This document shows positions 45,663 through 52,464 of a DNA stretch of 64,000 nucleotides, piece after piece (the first letter of the stretch is position 1; each line of letters begins with the position of its first letter). The position numbers and the translations under genes were made by a program. The stretch is from IMG/VR virus record IMGVR_UViG_3300028837_002886, positions 62,001-126,000 of that record. One strand, given 5' to 3'. Below the pieces are notes generated by a model. It had not been told where the DNA came from, made no database searches, and saw only the letters and a list, made by a program, of their open reading frames with translations. The DNA comes from a virus.

Positions 45663-46112
45663 TTATTTGATCTCTATATTTTTTGGTTTTGATTCAGGAG
45701 CAATGGGAACCTTCAGCTGAAGGAGTCCCTTGTCCATATTTGCCTCAAGTTCATCTAAATTGAACTTCGGGGCAATCTTCCAGGCGAACCTGAAAGATCG
45801 ACGAGCAATACCCTTTCTGTAGTATCTCCCGTCTTGTGGAGATTCTTCCTCTTTACTTTTGTCATACTCCACAATGAGAGTGTCACCATCCTCGATTCGG
45901 AGCGCGATGTCTTTTTTCCCAAGGCCAACTGCCGCGATATCAATCTCGAGACCAGCTTTAGTCTCTTTGACGTCAACCGGATAGCTGATTTTGGCCTCAT
46001 CAAGGGTAAAGAAACCCTCGGAAGAATCGAACAAATCCCTCCACAAAACGTCAAAGGGTTTAAGATTGAAGAAACTGTCTGCTAAATTTAACAACTCTGA
46101 AGTCATTTTCAT
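45663..46112 (-). CDS. Hsp20 small heat-shock protein
   Basis: A 149-residue protein with an alpha-crystallin domain at about 43-140: YPVDVKETKAGLEIDIAAVG, GKKDIALRIEDGDTL, SFRFAWKIAPKFNLDELEA and KGLLQLKVPIAPE with the C-terminal IxI-type NIEIK. A holdase chaperone that forms oligomers. The leader contains GGGAGG inside a small stem; a CATATATAA element lies about 65 bases upstream. Second ATG two codons later is also possible. Confidence 0.9.
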   Translation of the reverse strand: MKMTSELLNLADSFFNLKPFDVLWRDLFDSSEGFFTLDEAKISYPVDVKETKAGLEIDIAAVGLGKKDIALRIEDGDTLIVEYDKSKEEESPQDGRYYRKGIARRSFRFAWKIAPKFNLDELEANMDKGLLQLKVPIAPESKPKNIEIK

Positions 46113-46113
46113 T

Positions 46114-46128
46114 TACCTCCCTAAGGTA
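46114..46128 (-). promoter_or_regulatory. short hairpin covering the Hsp20 ribosome site
   Basis: TACCT-TAGGG-AGGTA directly before the ATG: five base pairs enclosing part of the Shine-Dalgarno. Could act as an RNA thermometer, as known for other Hsp20 genes; short, so uncertain. Confidence 0.35.
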
Positions 46129-46174
46129 GATAATTATCAAAGACCTTCGTAAGCCGCCCAGGGTCTTACGTGTT

Positions 46175-46182
46175 TATATATG
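46175..46182 (-). promoter_or_regulatory. CATATATA element
   Basis: GCATATATAA on the minus strand upstream of Hsp20, followed by an AAGACC...GGTCTT dyad in the leader. Confidence 0.45.
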
Positions 46183-46189
46183 CCTTGAC

Positions 46190-46450
46190 TTAAAGATGAT
46201 CGGGCAATTTTGCACCATAATAGGGGTTCTTTTTTACCCAATCTTTCCGGCCCTTTTTGCGCTCTTTGCCTTCACCATGATATTGGGTGTATGAGTCATT
46301 CTTATTAACGAATGCACCATGGCCCGTTGATGGCCTGCGCTTCATTTCGGCGCCGCAACTCTCACATACGATCTTTGGATCTTCTTTTATGGAATGTCGC
46401 ACTTCTTTTTCAAGTCCACACTCGTAACACTTATAGTCATACGTTATCAA
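46190..46450 (-). CDS. FmdB-type zinc-ribbon protein, TTG start
   Basis: An 86-residue protein: (M)ITYDYKCYECGLEKEVRHSI then KIVCESCGAEMKRRPS, the classic FmdB-like zinc ribbon (two CxxC pairs, usually starting MPTYDYxC). The start fitting the family is TTG, overlapping the upstream TGA (TTGA). C-terminal basic tail. Confidence 0.75.
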   Translation of the reverse strand: MITYDYKCYECGLEKEVRHSIKEDPKIVCESCGAEMKRRPSTGHGAFVNKNDSYTQYHGEGKERKKGRKDWVKKNPYYGAKLPDHL

Positions 46451-46773
46451 CTGACAATCTCCGCTATGGTCTTCACCCACGCTTCTTTAGCTTTATCGAA
46501 GTCGCTATACTGCTTCGCGCCTGTTTGTTTGAAGTGTGTTTTATTCTGGCCGTTGAAGTAATGCGTTGTTGTCGCCTGAACGTTCCACGTGTCAGACCCC
46601 AATCTTCTGGAAATTTCCACCTCTCCTACTCTATTATCGTCCGAGTCCATTACGTGAATGACAAAATCATTTGAACCCGGGCTTTTTGTGTAAAGAGGAC
46701 TAATCTTAAAATTCCTCTCGCTTATGTGGGAAATAGCCTCAATAAGGCTTTTTTGATTTTCTGATCGATTCAT
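46447..46773 (-). CDS. hypothetical protein
   Basis: A 108-residue protein: helical N terminus (QKSLIEAISHISERNF), beta centre (DFVIHVMDSDDNRVGEVEIS) and helical end KAKEAWVKTIAEIVS. Overlaps the upstream gene by 35 bases. Confidence 0.55.
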   Translation of the reverse strand: MNRSENQKSLIEAISHISERNFKISPLYTKSPGSNDFVIHVMDSDDNRVGEVEISRRLGSDTWNVQATTTHYFNGQNKTHFKQTGAKQYSDFDKAKEAWVKTIAEIVS

Positions 46774-46909
46774 AGTTTCGCCACTGAATTAGAGTTTTCC
46801 AGAAGCGAACTTTGTCCCAGAGAGTGGTAATCTTTCTGTTCTTCTGATAAAGCTCGCGAGAGCCGTCTGATCTGGTTTCGATGCACAAATTTGTTCCTCT
46901 TAGTGACAT
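46739..46909 (-). CDS. small basic protein
   Basis: A 56-residue basic protein, MSLRGTNLCIETRSDGSREL to SIRKSKKPY, with KVRFWKTLIQWRNYE. AAGGAG five bases before the ATG. Adjacent to the tubulin-like gene. Confidence 0.6.
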   Translation of the reverse strand: MSLRGTNLCIETRSDGSRELYQKNRKITTLWDKVRFWKTLIQWRNYESIRKSKKPY

Positions 46910-46918
46910 TACAGCTCC

Positions 46919-47917
46919 TTACACATTAAGAAATTTTGCTTCTTCGCGGGTGATGTAATCTTCGTGCTCTTCTTCCTCACGATAGTTGGTAACTCTATCA
47001 ATGGCTTTACCCTTGTATTTATCGATCACCTTGTCGATACTCAAACCTGCCGCAACAGTTATATAGAGAATAGTATCATAGTTGTTTCGAATAATACCCG
47101 AAAGGATCCTCGCACTCTTCGCTCTGCCACTGATCTTTTTGGTTACTTCTACAAGTTTGTTGGCTTCGGCATCAACGTCTGCGTTCTTAATCTTACTGTA
47201 GACTGAACGGGCGATTAAAACGTTCTTTGCTTCGTTGATTCTGCCGTAGCTGATAAACTTGACAGCTTCTTCTTCCAGATTTGAGAAAGAAACATTAACG
47301 AAGCCGCCGGCATAAGAAATCGAAGTTGTTTCAAGATGGTCGATTGACAGCGGGCTATATAAGCTTGGATCATTAAGCTCGTCGTTCATATTGACGACGC
47401 ACTTGACGCTGCCGATGATGTGTTCATTGATATTGGAGAAATCGCGTTCCGCAAACTTGCCAATATCTTCGTTGGAGAACAGCATAATCGAGCACTTGTC
47501 CTGAAACTCATTGAACCTCTGCATCGCTCTGACAGCATTAGCTGTGGCTGGAATCGACTCTGAGAGGAATGGGAGAATGCCGACAAAAAGGATCTTGTTT
47601 CTTTGGCGCAACAGAGGCATTAGAACCGACTTAATCGAAGAACTGCCGCTGCCACCTCCAAGGGCCGCAAATATAACAACCTTTGTCCTTACGTAGGGCT
47701 CAAGTACTTTTTCTACTTCTTCTTTGTTCTCGCCCCAAATCTTAAGGCCTAGATTATAATTACGACCGGATCCGTCTCTGGAAAGTTCGATGTTGTTGGT
47801 TAGTCCAACTTCATCTTCGAGTGCGGTGTTAAATGTGATAATTTCATCATCTTTGCTCTTAAAGAGCTCGGCGAGTCGCGAGCCGGTTTGCCCGCAACCC
47901 AATAATAAGCGCTTCAT
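46919..47917 (-). CDS. FtsZ/tubulin-like GTPase
   Basis: A 332-residue protein with the tubulin/FtsZ fold signals: N-terminal strand-loop LLLGCGQTGSRLAELF, the GTP-binding G-box LGGGSGSS at 86-93 and a later SPLSIDHLETTSISYAGG likely corresponding to the catalytic T7-loop region. It ends with an acidic tail (TNYREEEEHEDYITREEAK). Phage tubulins (PhuZ, TubZ types) form filaments that position or move virions and DNA. Shorter than bacterial FtsZ and lacking its usual C-terminal linker. AAGGAG before the ATG and a CATATATAA element about 35 bases upstream. Confidence 0.8.
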   Translation of the reverse strand: MKRLLLGCGQTGSRLAELFKSKDDEIITFNTALEDEVGLTNNIELSRDGSGRNYNLGLKIWGENKEEVEKVLEPYVRTKVVIFAALGGGSGSSSIKSVLMPLLRQRNKILFVGILPFLSESIPATANAVRAMQRFNEFQDKCSIMLFSNEDIGKFAERDFSNINEHIIGSVKCVVNMNDELNDPSLYSPLSIDHLETTSISYAGGFVNVSFSNLEEEAVKFISYGRINEAKNVLIARSVYSKIKNADVDAEANKLVEVTKKISGRAKSARILSGIIRNNYDTILYITVAAGLSIDKVIDKYKGKAIDRVTNYREEEEHEDYITREEAKFLNV

Positions 47918-47946
47918 TTTTTACTCCTTATAGGTGTTCTATATAT

Positions 47947-47954
47947 TATATATG
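47947..47954 (-). promoter_or_regulatory. CATATATA element
   Basis: GCATATATAA on the minus strand, about 30 bases before the tubulin-like ATG; one of the clearest examples. Confidence 0.5.
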
Positions 47955-47965
47955 CGTCTAGACGC

Positions 47966-48322
47966 CTAAGTTATGTAAATCCTGAGAGCTTTTTTAAAGA
48001 TATGATTTAGAATATCAACTTTAAAAGTAGCAAACTCCGCCGAATTCTCGGCGAACCTTATTCCTTCGACATATTCGTCATTGAATATATCATCTGCTTT
48101 TTGTCCGAGGCCGTGTGGAAAATAGAGCCCGCGGGTATCTTTTCTATAATGAAGCTTAAATGGCGACATTAGCCTTAATCTACTTGATCCTATCGGGACC
48201 GGGAGCTCGTCCCACTCCATGTTGGTAGCGTAATGATAATTAGTAATATTTTTATCATCATATTTACCCAACATTGGTGTTTTTGCTTTATAAAGCTCTG
48301 CTCTGTTCGAGTATGTTTTCAT
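47966..48322 (-). CDS. hypothetical protein
   Basis: A 118-residue protein starting MKTYSNRAELYKAKTP, with SSRLRLMSPFKLHYRKDTRG and end LNHIFKKALRIYIT. Coupled to the upstream gene by ATGA. Both proteins start MKTY but are otherwise different. Confidence 0.55.
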   Translation of the reverse strand: MKTYSNRAELYKAKTPMLGKYDDKNITNYHYATNMEWDELPVPIGSSRLRLMSPFKLHYRKDTRGLYFPHGLGQKADDIFNDEYVEGIRFAENSAEFATFKVDILNHIFKKALRIYIT

Positions 48323-48675
48323 GGACAGTTCCGATAGTTCTTTTGACGGGCTATAAAATTGTTGGCAAAGTTTCCTCTTGCGTCAGGATCAAAAAGAGCA
48401 TTAAATAATTCTAAAAAAAATGATTCAATTTCTGGATCACTTATATAATTAGTTAATACACTTATCCCTTTAGGAGTCACAGCGAAAACTGAAGCTAGCT
48501 TATCTGAGCTACGAACAAGCGCCAATTTTTTTCTTGCGGTACTGATTGCGACTTCGCCGTTGTGGTTTAGTTGATACGCGTGACTTTTATCCGCCATCTC
48601 GGACGTCATCGCCCATTGCCATTTGAATTGCTTCACCAAAGTTTTAAGCGTATAATGCCTGGCATACGTTTTCAT
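48319..48675 (-). CDS. hypothetical protein
   Basis: A 118-residue basic protein: MKTYARHYTLKTLVKQFKWQ, AISTARKKLALVRSSDK, and FNALFDPDARGNFANNF. ATGA-coupled. Unknown. Confidence 0.55.
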   Translation of the reverse strand: MKTYARHYTLKTLVKQFKWQWAMTSEMADKSHAYQLNHNGEVAISTARKKLALVRSSDKLASVFAVTPKGISVLTNYISDPEIESFFLELFNALFDPDARGNFANNFIARQKNYRNCP

Positions 48676-48857
48676 TTCTTTTTAGGGATAAATTTCTCTT
48701 TTCTGACAATATCGGTTAGATCTTGCTGGATTTTATTCTTTTTCTTCATGGTTCTTTTACGAGTTTTCTCTTCCATCTCGTTAATAACTTCCTGTGCTTC
48801 TTCATCGAGCTCGCGCATAAATTCTTCATAGTCATAGCGCATTTTAATTCGTGGCAT
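48672..48857 (-). CDS. small charged protein
   Basis: A 61-residue protein, acidic then basic coiled helix (EFMRELDEEAQEVINEMEEK, then KKKNKIQQDL). AGGAG before the ATG. Unknown. Confidence 0.6.
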   Translation of the reverse strand: MPRIKMRYDYEEFMRELDEEAQEVINEMEEKTRKRTMKKKNKIQQDLTDIVRKEKFIPKKK

Positions 48858-48871
48858 GTAGACTCTCCTAC

Positions 48872-49660
48872 TTATCCGGCAGGTATTTCATAAACACTGT
48901 CCAGGGTGGACAAACTTGTTCTAACTTTCAAATCAGGATAAAGATAATATCTTCCCTCTTCGCTTACATAAGAAATGATATCAAGAAAGCCTATATTATA
49001 TTTGGCAGTGTTGTATATCTCAAGGTGTTGTTCTTTCCGGACTAACTTACCGGCCGCCGATATGTTTTTATAGAAATCTGTGTTATTAAACTGATCTTGC
49101 TCGGTCGTCAAGAAAGTAATGTTTTTACTGTTGGTTGTGTCCATGAATTCGTCAAAATCTTCCAACACACTTTCGTTCGGATTGCCCAGTTTTGAATTGA
49201 AAACAGGAACATACAGAATGGTTGTCAATTTCGAGTTTGCATATCGAATAAGACCCGAAGGTATTTCCATCTGTCGAACTAAACCTGCCAGACTATTGTA
49301 TTCGTCCGGTCTGAACGATAAAAGATTGATTTTCAGTTCCGTCAGCCCTATGGAAATCAGTTGATCGAGTAGGGCTTCTTCGAGCAACAGGCCGTTTGTG
49401 AGTAAAGAAAAATGCTGAAAATAAGGCTGGCCAAGTTTTAACATTTCCAATAAACGAAAAGCATTCATCAAAGGCTCACCGCCGATAAAGGAAACGGCCG
49501 AAATGCCGCGGTTCTTGAAGTGTTCATATATAGTGGCTATTTGCCTTTTGTTGAAAAGATCGTCGGTTTGTGGCAAATGCGTATCAATGTGACAATACTG
49601 GCAATTTAAGTTAGTGTAGCAGCTTGTTATTATGTTTAACTTCTTATTTTTTAAATCCAT
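48872..49660 (-). CDS. radical SAM protein with CX5CX2C cluster motif
   Basis: A 262-residue radical SAM-type protein: near residue 14, SCYTNLNCQYCHID gives a CX5CX2C cysteine pattern where a classical enzyme would have CX3CX2C; a Thr sits at the usual first Cys position. A GGEP motif follows (AVSFIGGEPLMN) and strand KINLLS. Should bind a 4Fe-4S cluster and cleave SAM; CX5CX2C is known in HmdB-type enzymes. No SPASM-type Cys-rich domain is seen in the C-terminal part. AGAGGA seven bases before the ATG. Confidence 0.7.
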   Translation of the reverse strand: MDLKNKKLNIITSCYTNLNCQYCHIDTHLPQTDDLFNKRQIATIYEHFKNRGISAVSFIGGEPLMNAFRLLEMLKLGQPYFQHFSLLTNGLLLEEALLDQLISIGLTELKINLLSFRPDEYNSLAGLVRQMEIPSGLIRYANSKLTTILYVPVFNSKLGNPNESVLEDFDEFMDTTNSKNITFLTTEQDQFNNTDFYKNISAAGKLVRKEQHLEIYNTAKYNIGFLDIISYVSEEGRYYLYPDLKVRTSLSTLDSVYEIPAG

Positions 49661-49691
49661 TATATAGTCCTCTTGTGCTCAAGATCTCCAT

Positions 49692-49700
49692 ATTATCTTT
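49692..49700 (-). promoter_or_regulatory. AAAGATAAT element
   Basis: Minus-strand AAAGATAAT about 31 bases before the radical SAM ATG at 49660. Confidence 0.4.
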
Positions 49701-49718
49701 GAGCGCCAATATACTTTA

Positions 49719-49892
49719 TTAGTGAATTCCTTCCTTAACTATTATGCCATCATTTCGAAGCTGATCGGATTTACGTTTGAATTCAATAGACGATCTGTCT
49801 GTAATCATAAAACCGAAGCCTCTGTCAAATTTAAAGTCGTGCTTCGCGAGTACTTTGTCAATCTCTTCAATAACATTGTTTGAGTGGTTCAC
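49719..49892 (-). CDS. small basic protein, GTG start
   Basis: A 57-residue protein, (M)NHSNNVIEEIDKVLAKHD to DGIIVKEGIH. GTG overlaps the upstream TGA (GTGA). Contains KVLAKHDFKF near the N terminus. Confidence 0.55.
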   Translation of the reverse strand: MNHSNNVIEEIDKVLAKHDFKFDRGFGFMITDRSSIEFKRKSDQLRNDGIIVKEGIH

Positions 49893-50131
49893 TCTTTTAA
49901 CACTTTCTTTACTATATGTCTGGTTAGATTTCTAGTAACGGACTTTCTATCACTGAGGTTTCCCAACTTTGTTCCGTCGATGAATATGTCATTGTTGTTA
50001 TCTATATACATCCTGCCAATGGACTTCCTATTATCCTGTTTGGCTTTAGACCAATCGCTTGACCAATCGGATATTATACTCGGGTCTATACAATCGCTAT
50101 GCTTGGCTCCAATTTCACAATCTAGTTTCAT
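49889..50131 (-). CDS. mini-protein with C-terminal VKKVLKE tag-like end
   Basis: An 80-residue protein: acidic N terminus, DNNNDIFIDGTKLGNL strand pair and end VTRNLTRHIVKKVLKE. Homologous in plan to the upstream gene (DDDIYWDGKVLIS...IIKRAIAKRMLEIK). Confidence 0.6.
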   Translation of the reverse strand: MKLDCEIGAKHSDCIDPSIISDWSSDWSKAKQDNRKSIGRMYIDNNNDIFIDGTKLGNLSDRKSVTRNLTRHIVKKVLKE

Positions 50132-50361
50132 TTTATTTCCAACATTCTCTTGGCAATAGCTCTTTTTATAATCTTGCCAAGCTTTTTTGGATCAGCATGT
50201 CTACTAATAAGAACTTTGCCGTCCCAATAGATGTCATCATCTTTTATTTCTATCCGCCAGCTGTTTTTCGGAACGGCCGGGGCCGCGTCGTCGTCGAATG
50301 AGAAAACCCCTCCATCATAATCTACAACTTCCATCAAACGTGGTGTGTCTTCAAGTGTCAT
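50128..50361 (-). CDS. mini-protein with C-terminal IAKRMLE tag
   Basis: A 77-residue acidic protein with DDDIYWDGKVLISRHADPKK and end GKIIKRAIAKRMLEIK. CATATATAG and GAGGGG lie directly before the ATG. One of three related mini-proteins (also 49889 and 33505). Confidence 0.6.
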   Translation of the reverse strand: MTLEDTPRLMEVVDYDGGVFSFDDDAAPAVPKNSWRIEIKDDDIYWDGKVLISRHADPKKLGKIIKRAIAKRMLEIK

Positions 50362-50372
50362 TTTATCCCCTC

Positions 50373-50380
50373 TATATATG
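50373..50380 (-). promoter_or_regulatory. CATATATA element
   Basis: ACATATATAG on the minus strand, about 11 bases before the ATG at 50361. Confidence 0.45.
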
Positions 50381-50382
50381 TT

Positions 50383-50643
50383 TTACTCCCCGTATCTATA
50401 CTCGTCAAAACCTTCGGTGATATCCTTTTTGATGACAATTTCTATAACTTTGTTTTCAAAGTCGACTTCTATATCAATCCATCCCTTTTCGATATAGCTC
50501 CAGCAAAGCTCCAGTGCATCATTGCGCGTGAACTCGGGATTTATATATTGCAAATGAGGTTCAATAACTCGACAAAACAATAGTTCGTCTATCACCTGAA
50601 CCTTTTCCGGATGTGTCTGAAAAGTGCGCTCTCTTAGAGTCAT
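50383..50643 (-). CDS. hypothetical protein
   Basis: An 86-residue acidic protein: VIDELLFCRVIEPHLQY, LELCWSYIEKGWIDIEVDF. ATGA overlap with the upstream stop. Unknown. Confidence 0.55.
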   Translation of the reverse strand: MTLRERTFQTHPEKVQVIDELLFCRVIEPHLQYINPEFTRNDALELCWSYIEKGWIDIEVDFENKVIEIVIKKDITEGFDEYRYGE

Positions 50644-50807
50644 TTTTTATTGATATCCTCTAGCTCATCCATGAAGTCTTCTAGACCTTTTTCCGCATTA
50701 TCCTTGGTGACCTCTATAAGTTTGAGCATTTGATCATGGTTGATTATTTCAGCTCTGTACAGCATTAACGCCATGCCAAGCATGTATGTAAAGAATTCAA
50801 TTGTCAT
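50640..50807 (-). CDS. small acidic helical protein
   Basis: A 55-residue protein from MTIEFFTYMLGMALML (AAGGAG six bases upstream). Hydrophobic N-terminal helix, acidic C-terminal helix. Unknown. Confidence 0.55.
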   Translation of the reverse strand: MTIEFFTYMLGMALMLYRAEIINHDQMLKLIEVTKDNAEKGLEDFMDELEDINKK

Positions 50808-50830
50808 TTTGTTCTCCTTCAACCGCGATA

Positions 50831-51520
50831 TTATAAAAGAGCTTCATCTTCGAAGATTTTTTTCGCGAAGATTTTGAGTTTTTCGTTTGTTCTTATTTTG
50901 TCTCTAGTAACTAATAATTTTCCTCTGCTTGCGATCTCCTCTTGTATATCTATGTCTAGGTCCTTGTACATTCCCATGAAAGTTTTAGATATGGATAAAA
51001 AGAAAAGAGACAGCATTCCCTGAATGGCATAATAAATGCCGTCAGACATGACCAAACCATCTGGTATATTTCCAAAAAAATCATCGTAGTTTTGACCAGG
51101 ATGATCGTCTATCCATTCTTGAAACAGCTTCTTGTCTTGAGCCAAAGCATACATTACATCTTTTATCTTATCGCTATCAACCACAATCTTGCGGTTTTGT
51201 ATATACTCGAAATAGTTGCGCATTGCTTTTTGAGTAAGTAACTGATGTGGCCAGATTGTCTTATTTTTACCAAGATGAATTATTTGAGATTCAACATACC
51301 ATCGCATATTAAAGTGGCTGTCGTCTTTGACTATGTCATATAGTTTTTCGAATGCTTCCCAATGTTGATGTTTTTTTGGATCTGATCGATTGCAAAAGCG
51401 AGACCACTGCTGTTTGGATGTAGAATCGTGGTTACAGATCCTGTTGTAAAATACGCGCGCCAGGTCATAGATAGTATATTCTCTTGTGTTGAACTTTAAG
51501 TCAACTAGATTATGAGCCAT
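50831..51520 (-). CDS. hypothetical protein
   Basis: A 229-residue protein with many aromatics (STSKQQWSRFCNRSDPKKHQ, IQGMLSLFFLSISKTFMGMY) and basic C terminus KLKIFAKKIFEDEALL, which resembles the terminal tag loosely. Overlaps the upstream gene by 11 bases. Family unknown. Confidence 0.6.
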   Translation of the reverse strand: MAHNLVDLKFNTREYTIYDLARVFYNRICNHDSTSKQQWSRFCNRSDPKKHQHWEAFEKLYDIVKDDSHFNMRWYVESQIIHLGKNKTIWPHQLLTQKAMRNYFEYIQNRKIVVDSDKIKDVMYALAQDKKLFQEWIDDHPGQNYDDFFGNIPDGLVMSDGIYYAIQGMLSLFFLSISKTFMGMYKDLDIDIQEEIASRGKLLVTRDKIRTNEKLKIFAKKIFEDEALL

Positions 51521-51662
51521 TTTTAGATTTAAAATTGGGACATTGAATTATTTCTACTTTCGAGCTCTGCTTACATGTGTTTACGCAGCGCTTACACATT
51601 TCGTGCTTTTGTCTCCAATATGTGGTTTTGATTTGTTCTATTGTGACTTTGCTCTTACTCAC
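51510..51662 (-). CDS. small Cys-rich protein, GTG start
   Basis: A 50-residue basic protein: (M)SKSKVTIEQIKTTYWRQKHE then CKRCVNTCKQSSKVEIIQCP, a four-Cys zinc motif. GTG overlaps the upstream TGA (GTGA). The same CxxCxxxC...C layout is in the gene at 61298. Confidence 0.6.
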   Translation of the reverse strand: MSKSKVTIEQIKTTYWRQKHEMCKRCVNTCKQSSKVEIIQCPNFKSKNGS

Positions 51663-51919
51663 TCTATTTCCATTATTAATATTTTTTTGGGTCCCAGCGC
51701 GGATGAACGAAAAACGTCGCACTCTCCAAGAGTTTCTGCTGAAATAGTCAAGTCGATTTTTACATCTCTAGGCCCCTTGGGAATTGGGCAGCCAGGGCCT
51801 CCTACCGGCATTAATATGGGATCATATGTTACATTCATTGCGGTTATGTAACCTGTTAATATTACTTTATCCTTTAGAATAGCCTTGGCCACTTTTTTTT
51901 TCATATCATCTTCGGCCAT
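51659..51919 (-). CDS. mini-protein with N-terminal VAKAILK tag
   Basis: An 86-residue protein: MAEDDMKKKVAKAILKDKV, then a beta-rich part with GGPGCPIPKGPRDV and VKIDLTISAETLG. Tag at the N terminus. Unknown. Confidence 0.6.
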   Translation of the reverse strand: MAEDDMKKKVAKAILKDKVILTGYITAMNVTYDPILMPVGGPGCPIPKGPRDVKIDLTISAETLGECDVFRSSALGPKKILIMEIE

Positions 51920-52219
51920 TTATTTAACCTTCTCCCAGTTTTTGGCCGCATAAACCCACTTTAAACCATCATGGAACAAAGCAACATCTGAATATATGTC
52001 TGCGTCTTCTGATGTACATTGCTCAACGCCTTCTAGAAAACTACCTTCTTGGATCACGTTTATCTGCCAAATGGCCATTTCCATCTTGCCGTACTTGATT
52101 CCAAGCAAAGTTCCATCGCTGCATATTAACAGCACTTCATCGTCGTAGCAATCGACTTCGCCGCGTACATCTCCATCGACTTCTATTAAATCGTCGCTCG
52201 TTCCCCATATTTTAGTCAT
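51920..52219 (-). CDS. hypothetical protein
   Basis: A 99-residue acidic beta-rich protein from MTKIWGTSDDLIEVDGDVRG; a 28-codon extension further upstream is open but lacks a good site. Contains DDEVLLICSDGTLLGIKYG and end WVYAAKNWEKVK. Confidence 0.55.
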   Translation of the reverse strand: MTKIWGTSDDLIEVDGDVRGEVDCYDDEVLLICSDGTLLGIKYGKMEMAIWQINVIQEGSFLEGVEQCTSEDADIYSDVALFHDGLKWVYAAKNWEKVK

Positions 52220-52251
52220 TTCTCGTGGCCCCTTGTGATTTTTATAGCGTA

Positions 52252-52464
52252 TTAAAATACCTTCTGAAAAAGATACGAAAGCCCGAAAAACGCAGCCGCA
52301 CATACTATAAACGTCGATACCATTATAAATACGGTCACCAAAGCCGCGCTGCTCTTAATAGAATCGGCTACAGTACGATATATGTTTTTGACAGGCGCCG
52401 GCCTAGACCAGGCGCCCGTCTTCAGGAGAGTCTTTGCTGCTTCTTTTTTAATCTTCTTTCTCAT
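52252..52464 (-). CDS. membrane mini-protein with N-terminal AKTLL tag
   Basis: A 70-residue protein: MRKKIKKEAAKTLLKTGAWS, then a single or double TM segment (ALVTVFIMVSTFIVCAAAFF). The tag precedes the membrane part. Overlaps the upstream gene by 17 bases. Confidence 0.6.
   Translation of the reverse strand: MRKKIKKEAAKTLLKTGAWSRPAPVKNIYRTVADSIKSSAALVTVFIMVSTFIVCAAAFFGLSYLFQKVF

Noticed and set aside
46919-47917. Calling the tubulin-like gene PhuZ specifically
   Set aside because: The G-box supports the superfamily, but I cannot separate PhuZ, TubZ and FtsZ-like types by eye.
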